A DNA stretch of 64,000 nt, taken from the NCBI GenBank assembly GCA_964023275.1, contig OZ029915.1, forward strand, positions 40,061,238-40,125,237, written 5' to 3'. This document shows positions 60,061 to 64,000 of this stretch, piece after piece. The translations under genes were made by a program, and so were the position numbers. The stretch's first letter is position 1, and each line of letters starts with the position of its first letter. This DNA comes from Norana najaformis (taxonomy: Eukaryota; Annelida; Clitellata; Crassiclitellata; Hormogastridae). Below the pieces are notes generated by a model. The model saw only the letters and a list, made by a program, of their open reading frames with translations, did not search any database and was not told the origin of the DNA.

Positions 60061-61849
60061 CGTTTACATTTACATTTATTTTGCTAAATATATAGCGCCT
60101 TTCTGTGATCTCTGTGTGATAGGCCTTAAGCCCCAAACAATCAGTAAGCGTCATGATTAAACGATTTCGAAGCGTTATTTCGAATTGTTTACGCAGCCAA
60201 TCAAATTGCAAGAAATTACGCTAATGTAAAAGCGGTTTAAAACGGTTTTTCGACACCGCCTGTAACAGCGTCCTGTCCTGATTGCCATCAAAGTTTGATT
60301 TCCAGCAGTTCAAACTTCTTTAACTTTTGTGATTTAGACTACTATCAGCTTTAACATTCGGTGTGTATTTATTTTCAGAATATTACTGCGAGTTTCTTAC
60401 TGCATGCTTGTGGTAAAACTTTCGTATTGAACGTCAGACTGATCGAGCAGTTTTCAAGCTTTGATTTACCTTTTTACGTTGCTAGAAAATAGTCTTTTAC
60501 AATGATTTGATTAATTGCTTCATTGTGTTAAGTTCTAATTACGTTAGATTGGATGAATTTAGTTAGCTTTGTTTGATAACGTGCGTTCTTGTTGGGTATT
60601 CGCAACTGTAAGTTAGGATCTCGGCCAAGAAGCAGGATATTGGAACTTATAATTTGCTTTTCTTATTGGGAGCTCCAATTCTATTTCCTTCTCCAAACCA
60701 TGCTGATTTTCCCTCTCCTCAAGAATTCTACGCATTCCCTATATCCATGGATACCAAAATTGTGCCTTTCATTCATTTCTAGTTCTCTGTTCTTTTTCCT
60801 TTGTGCAAAATTTTTATTTTCTCAGATTTAAAATGCAAAATAAGATTTAAAATGTGAAACATGTATTTCACTGAGACAGGACACAGACACTTAAGTTTGC
60901 ACTTTTGAGAATAGCTTTTACTTCAAGAGTATATAGGGACTAGAGAACACTATGTTACTTAAATTAAGATGTATTAGTTTTGATCATGGTTTGCTGCAGT
61001 TGTCATGCAGCCTTTGGTGAAGTGCAAATTAGTGTGTTTCACTCCAATATCATCTTATTATTGTAATTATTAATATTGTTATGGTCAAGGTTATTTGACA
61101 TTTTTTCTTCAGTCTCTCTTGTGTTGGGGCTGCCCATGCCCTTTCTCCAGTTAACTTCTTGTAAAGAATAGATTTGGCTCTTTTGGCTTCTGGAGAAGAC
61201 GTCCTGCTGATTACTACGGGATCTCAGGCCTACTGATCTAATCAGCAAGCTGAAGGGCCAGACAGTCAACCGTCATTCTTTCTGTTGCTAATCTTTCCTT
61301 TGTTGAAGTTCACTATCATTTTTACTATGCTCATGCTTTGGCCTAACCCCTCAGTAGATGTCGGTGAGATCTGGGCTAAATAACATTTTTATCAGGTTGA
61401 TTATTCTTCATGGTCTGTTTTCAGATCTCCAGGTCTTATGGATCTTGACTGGTTCTGTATAAAGGATTGTAATTTTATAAGAAGCATGGCAATACAGAAG
61501 TTTATAAATTAGACTAGATAAAGTAGGTCAACCATGGAAGTTTATTCAGTAAGATGATAATGATGACTGCAGTTGTTCAACTGAGTCAAAAACCCCTCTT
61601 TTAATTTATTTGGTGACAGTTTGAGCCTCGGTGACGGTTTCAGGAAAACATTGGGAAAGGGATTAAACCATACCAGGTCTTGAGTCTAAATTAACAGAGG
61701 GACTCTTGAGCTCTTTTGCCTTCAAGGAGTTATATGCCTACCTCTGAAGCTAACTGCCTGTTAAGTTTATTGTAGAGCTTTATAAGGGTTAAATTTTTAT
61801 TGATAGTAATAATGCAGAATGAAGATTATTTTATGTGACATGATGTTAT
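60061..61849. other. DNA upstream of the probable 61890 gene
   Basis: No coding frame with recognisable features. A GTAAGT donor-like site near 60608 could end a 5' UTR exon of the gene starting at 61890. Confidence 0.35.
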
Positions 61850-61889
61850 TACAGCGTTAACAACGATCTTGGCAGTCCATCTGAAAAAA

Positions 61890-63121
61890 TGGCAGGAATC
61901 TCAAATGGTGATCTTACAACGTGCAAGAAAATCACAATTTCCACCATTGCTGTCTTCTCCACAATTATCTGCTTTGGATATTTTTTTGAGGTATACTGAC
62001 TGTAGAATATGGTTTATGGAAATTTGGGGTTTTGACTGTCCCTTATTAAAGTAAAAATAAATGTCTCGATTGAGATTTTAGTATTGATTAGTTGCTTGGT
62101 TTTATTGTTAGACATTGACCCATTAAGTTTAATCCAACCACTACACTTTAAAATGTACCCTTTGTCAGTCATCTGTAATATGCTGTAGGGCAGAATGAAG
62201 TATTTACTTGGAGAAAGCATAAATTGGATACATGTTAGCTTTTGGTAAAGAAAAATGTTTTTGTGGCAATGTATCTGTATGAGTCTAAGATATATATTTT
62301 GTGGCAGACATGCAGTGGTTAATCAAACTTTACTTGGCTGGTCTAAAAACTTCTAAACTACTGCTGTAATTTAAATACAAAAGCTGTTAACTGATGCTGT
62401 CATTTTAGTAAAACACAAAATCAGTCACATTTTTTATCCCTGAAGTTGTTCAGTCAGTGGAATAATCTAGTATGTGAACTAGGCCTGCATGTATTTACTT
62501 GGCAGTTATATATGATCCCTTCATGAATGGTAAACCAATCCATTGGGTTACCGTTGCCTTGTCTCTGTCAACAGATTTTTCATCTTTTGAGATAGACATA
62601 TATTAGTTACATTCTTCTCTTTTTTGATGCAAAATTCAGTTTATAGTAAGATTATCATAAGATCACCTGGATGTCAGTTCAGCAAGTTGTCTTCATCTTT
62701 TGTACCATCAAATTATTCTAGAAAATGTAGACAGGTCTGGTTAATACGAAGACACAGGTGAAAACCTGTCAAACAAGGTTGTTCTGAAAAACTGAATTTC
62801 ATGATTAACTGAGTCTGGCTAACTTCTTTATACTTGATGTGTATCCCTAAAATAATGCAATGAATGTAATATGAATGTAATTTAGAACACAGTTTTAGAT
62901 TTTTTATTTTACAGTATGTTGACTTTGATTAAGTAAAATATTTGGTTTTGCAGCTTTTTGCTGGTTTATTAGTCTTTTAAATAATATTCTCTTTGAATTA
63001 ATTCATTTTGAAGAAACTGAAAGTTTAGCAACATTCATCTTCCTGTCTAATTTAACTTTCAGTCAACGTGTGATTTGGCATCCAAGTTCTTCCTTGTTCA
63101 GTATCCTGTTGGAGATCGATC
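61890..63121 (+). CDS. Probable 5' exons of an unidentified type II membrane protein
   Basis: Exon a: acceptor TTATTACAG near 61850, ATG at about 61890, then MAGISNGDLTTCKKITISTI continuing into a hydrophobic stretch that ends ICFGYFFE, donor GTATAC at about 61992. Exon b: acceptor TTTCAG, about 63062-63121, encoding STCDLASKFFLVQYPVGDRS, donor GTATAA. Phases agree (0 at the junction, 1 at the end of exon b). The layout is a short cytoplasmic tail, one signal anchor, then lumenal sequence, as in Golgi enzymes. I do not recognise the family, and any further exons lie beyond 64000 or were not seen. A possible 5' UTR exon ends at a GTAAGT near 60608. The gene is divergent from the DOCK gene. This is inference from splice sites and phase, not homology. 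Confidence 0.4.
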
Positions 63122-63247
63122 AGGTATAATTCATGTTTTCTGCCATGGTTTTGTTGAAATTAAAGGAACTGATAATGACTAACCACTGGTTAGTTTAATT
63201 ATTCACAGAAAAAACACAAACTTTAGTCCTCATATGCTGCTAACAAA

Positions 63248-63600
63248 CAGGGCCGTTTTAAGGTCATCCTAAGCCTAGGCACTCGCATTCGTAGGCCCCA
63301 ACTGCCAACTCTGCATTAGAGCTAAACACATTGAAAACGACTTAATGCGGGAAATGACATTTGAGGGCATATGTGATTTTGCTAATGTGAAGAGCCGCAA
63401 AGTTAACATAATGTAGCACAGCTTAAAAACTGTTTCAGTACAAACTTTAAGGTTATTAAATTTGTATTTCCTTTTTCTATTTTTGGGTCAATCAATAAAT
63501 TTATTTTTTCAATATCTCATTTTTGACTTTCGTAGGCCCCTATAAAGTTCGTAGGCCCTAGGCACAGTGCCTACTGCACCTAATGGATAAGACGGCCCTG
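63248..63600. mobile_element. hAT-like MITE, 353 bp, with 8-bp target-site duplication
   Basis: Starts CAGGGCCGTTTTAAGG and ends in the near-inverse GATAAGACGGCCCTG. It is flanked by CTAACAAA on both sides (63240-63247 and 63601-63608), a perfect 8-bp duplication. Subterminal regions contain repeated GTAGGCCC / CCTAGGCAC words. There is no coding capacity. It lies in a presumed intron or downstream of the probable plus-strand gene exons at 61890-63121. Confidence 0.88.
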
Positions 63601-63877
63601 CTAACAAATGCAGTGTGCATGCCATTAAACTTGTCAGCACAACTGTATGCCAAGGTTTCCAAATGTGGTGTCTGCTACCAGTCTTGAAGATGATTACATC
63701 AGCGGGGTGCTTTGTTTACATATGTGCATGCTGAAATGGCCATTCCCAGCCTTCTGCTTCAGTTGGTCAAGAACGAATGTAAGACTAAGTGGACTGATCT
63801 TGTGTGATGTAGCAAGGCATTTTTTAACAATATTTTTAGACGTTCTTTGGTGGGTGCAATGCAAAACGTCCACATAC

Positions 63878-64000
63878 ACTGGAAACTCACTATATAGTGC
63901 TTTCTGTGAGCTGTGTCAAAACCTGCCTCATAATGAGGTCATGTTATAATGAGGTCATTGTCTAAATCTGAACTAAATTTGAGATCCATGACCCTGACAG
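63878..64000 (+). repeat. Dispersed repeat, family E copy 2, cut by window edge
   Basis: CACTGGAAACTCACTATATA, ATAATGAGGTCATGTTATAA and TCTGAACTAAATTTGAGATC align with 50006-50165. Confidence 0.5.

Overview
This is invertebrate animal nuclear DNA: intron-split genes, no operons, AT-rich introns, many microsatellites, tRNA-derived SINE remnants, L2/CR1-like and RTE-like LINEs, and hAT and Tc1/mariner-type miniature elements. The gene content (tandem GT14 N-acetylglucosaminyltransferases and one DOCK6/7/8-type gene) and the repeat style suggest a lophotrochozoan, most likely a mollusc and perhaps a gastropod. The species is not determined from the sequence.

Layout. (1) 1-15.3 kb, plus strand: two tandem three-exon genes for Golgi beta-1,6-N-acetylglucosaminyltransferases of the GCNT/core-2 type (2212-6456 and 8966-15303). 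They share intron phases and exon 2 and 3 lengths. Two stretches are almost identical while the rest has diverged, which points to gene conversion. (2) 15.3-19.4 kb: intergenic, holding repeats, a 180-bp Tc1/mariner-like MITE and a perfect 17-bp-arm hairpin between short direct repeats. (3) 19.9-56.9 kb, minus strand: a complete DOCK-C (DOCK6/7/8, Zizimin-related) Rho-family GEF gene. I reconstructed 45 coding exons, about 2138 residues, with matching intron phases throughout. Its introns hold a 5'-truncated RTE-like LINE with an open 886-codon frame, a 1.1-kb hAT element with an 8-bp target-site duplication, a 76-bp minisatellite of seven units, and several L2-like LINE 3' ends. (4) 57-64 kb: repeat-rich intergenic DNA with a truncated L2/CR1-like LINE, then the probable first coding exons of an unidentified plus-strand type II membrane protein (61890 onward), divergent from the DOCK gene, and a 353-bp hAT MITE.

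Function. The two GCNT-like enzymes would branch O-glycans in the Golgi. The DOCK protein would activate Rac/Cdc42 at membranes through its DHR1 and DHR2 domains. The gene families are ordinary animal families with no evident shared pathway. The unusual content is the mosaic sequence identity of the GCNT pair and the well-preserved mobile-element architecture, including two L2-like LINE families that seem to seed many short repeats through conserved 3' ends with different short-repeat tails.
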